Both the position numbers and the translations under genes were made by a program. 64,000 nucleotides of DNA from Saccharomyces mikatae IFO 1815 (taxonomy: Eukaryota > Ascomycota > Saccharomycetes > Saccharomycetales > Saccharomycetaceae): the NCBI RefSeq assembly GCF_947241705.1, contig NC_079259.1, forward strand, positions 248,001 through 312,000, read 5' to 3'. Shown piece after piece: positions 61,926 to 64,000 of this stretch. Below the pieces are notes generated by a model. It saw only the letters and a list, made by a program, of their open reading frames with translations. It was not told the origin of the DNA and searched no databases. Within the stretch, counting starts at the first letter, position 1; each line of letters begins with the position of its first letter.

Positions 61926-62182
61926 ATAAATCAGTGTAACTATGACTATAAGGTTATGTTGGCCATTCATCACATTAAAAGACTCCCAATATTCTCCAAC
62001 AAAAATGAAGTATACTTAGCATCTGATCACGACACATCAGAACGATGACATCATAAAGACGCAGAGTAAATGAGAAGTTTTGCAATACTAGAAATACTGT
62101 AAAAGGATGGTCTTAAAAAGTAGTTTTGAAGTACTTCTGTTCTTAATAGACCAACGGAAAATTAAAATCTTCATCATTAAAA
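61926..62182 (-). ncRNA. SNR63: Box C/D snoRNA snR63
   Basis: On the minus strand box C is ATGATGA (complement of 62171-62177) and box D is CTGA (complement of 61931-61934), about 247 nt from one outer edge to the other. This agrees with the 255-nt snR63 of S. cerevisiae at the same place between RPL31A and BRE1. Directly upstream of box D the RNA carries AGTCATAGTTACA, which pairs with the 25S rRNA segment TGTAACTATGACT-like (rRNA AGUAACUAUGACU). The fifth base from box D faces an adenosine, consistent with 2'-O-methylation at 25S A2256 (S. cerevisiae numbering, recalled). Exact ends are estimated. Confidence 0.9.
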
Positions 62183-62747
62183 AAGGTTCATATCTCATTT
62201 GCATTCATCAGAACGTAAAATAGCAAGAGACTAAAGAAATGGAAAAGACTATCGGCAGAGTGAACTCACTAAACCGTTAATCTTATAACCAGTTTCTCAT
62301 TCCGTCTTTGTCTTTCAGGAATTCGGCATATATCTTATTAGTACACCAAGTGCGTTCGCATTATAAATGTTCAATAATAGACGGGTTTATGGATTTTATT
62401 TTGATATTTATATACTTTTTACTAGGATATTTATCAGATTTATTAAAGATAAATTCCTCATATCAGACTCATAGAAAATTTTTTAGTTTGCGTCCGCTCT
62501 CTCACCCGGACGCCAATATTTTCATCTAAATATTTAGGGCTAATAGGATTGATGAGCACAAATATACGCTGTTAGAATATATATAAGAAGTTGTGTGACA
62601 GTGGAGGTTGCCCTTATATTGAGACAGTCGGGTGAAGATAAAACTTAGACAATAAAAGCAATGATGAAACTAGAATTTACATATACTTAATTTATATGTA
62701 TATGGAAGATATAACACAAACAGTGGTAAAGTGGAAAATAATTAATA
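62183..62747 (-). promoter_or_regulatory. snR63 upstream / BRE1 downstream region
   Basis: Towards snR63 this 565 bp holds a TATA element TATATAAA (minus strand, 62407-62414) and a Tbf1 consensus site TTAGGGCT (62534-62541, that is AGCCCTAA on the minus strand). These fit a Pol II snoRNA promoter. The BRE1 3' flank is at the right end. An open frame at 62308-62529 has no recognisable product. Confidence 0.55.

Positions 62748-64000
<1,253 letters not shown>

Noticed and set aside
62308-62529. 73-codon plus-strand open frame between RPL31A and BRE1
   Set aside because: It overlaps the inferred TATA element of snR63 and is AT-rich with no recognisable protein.
62571-62640. TGTTAGAATATATATAAG resembling the start of a Ty delta LTR
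   Set aside because: The match fades after a few bases, there is no LTR end, target duplication or adjacent tRNA gene.

Overview
The window is nuclear chromosomal DNA from a budding yeast of the genus Saccharomyces. It is AT-rich and gene-dense, with short intergenic gaps, introns that use GTATGT and TACTAAC, and ribosomal-protein promoters with Rap1 sites. I recognised essentially every gene, and the order and strand match, as I recall them, the left arm of S. cerevisiae chromosome IV from TRM3 (YDL112W) to BRE1 (YDL074C). It is probably not S. cerevisiae itself. Several proteins differ in length from the lengths I remember (Nse4, Rxt3, Asm4, Nur1, Qri7, Mss2, Kin28, Thi3), and substitutions are spread through even conserved proteins such as Pol3 and Rpp1A. 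A sister species (mikatae, kudriavzevii, arboricola or uvarum level of divergence) fits best. I cannot name the species without a search.

Layout. 1-6.1 kb: 3' part of TRM3 (+), then RRP42, TMA17 and a ROG1-like lipase (-). 6.6-8.8 kb: KIN28 (one intron) and MSS2 (+). 9.1-20.6 kb: PHO2 (-), NSE4 (+), QRI7 and UAP1 (-), POL3 (+), DUN1 (-). 20.9-25.4 kb: GET3 (-), BUG1 (+), SNU23 and RPN6 (-). 25.8-31.0 kb: tandem mannosyltransferase paralogues PMT1 and PMT5 (+) and SRP14 (+). 32-40 kb: UBX3 and RAM1 (-), NUR1 (+), ASM4 and LUC7 (-). 40-45.3 kb: a dienelactone-hydrolase-like gene (+), a small SERF-like gene (-), NDE2 and SUB2 (+). 45.6-48.8 kb: ribosomal genes RPS16B (-), RPL13A (+), RPP1A (-). 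49.3-60.3 kb: THI3, MRK1 (one intron), MDH3, VAM6 and RXT3, all (-). 60.9-64 kb: RPL31A (+, one intron), the box C/D snoRNA snR63 (-) and the 3' part of BRE1 (-).

The genes are individually regulated housekeeping genes, not an operon or a mobile system. Some regulatory themes are visible. NSE4, POL3 and DUN1 each carry an ACGCGT (MCB) element. The ribosomal-protein genes have Rap1, IFHL-like or Abf1 sites. RPN6 has a proteasome (PACE) element, MDH3 an oleate-response element, and TMA17 and MRK1 stress elements. I found no transposon, LTR, tRNA, CRISPR or virus-like element, and no sign of an undescribed multi-gene system. The points most worth a second look are species-level changes in gene ends and starts (THI3, KIN28, SNU23, LUC7), the MRK1 intron geometry, the PMT1 promoter palindrome and repeats, and the snR63 promoter.
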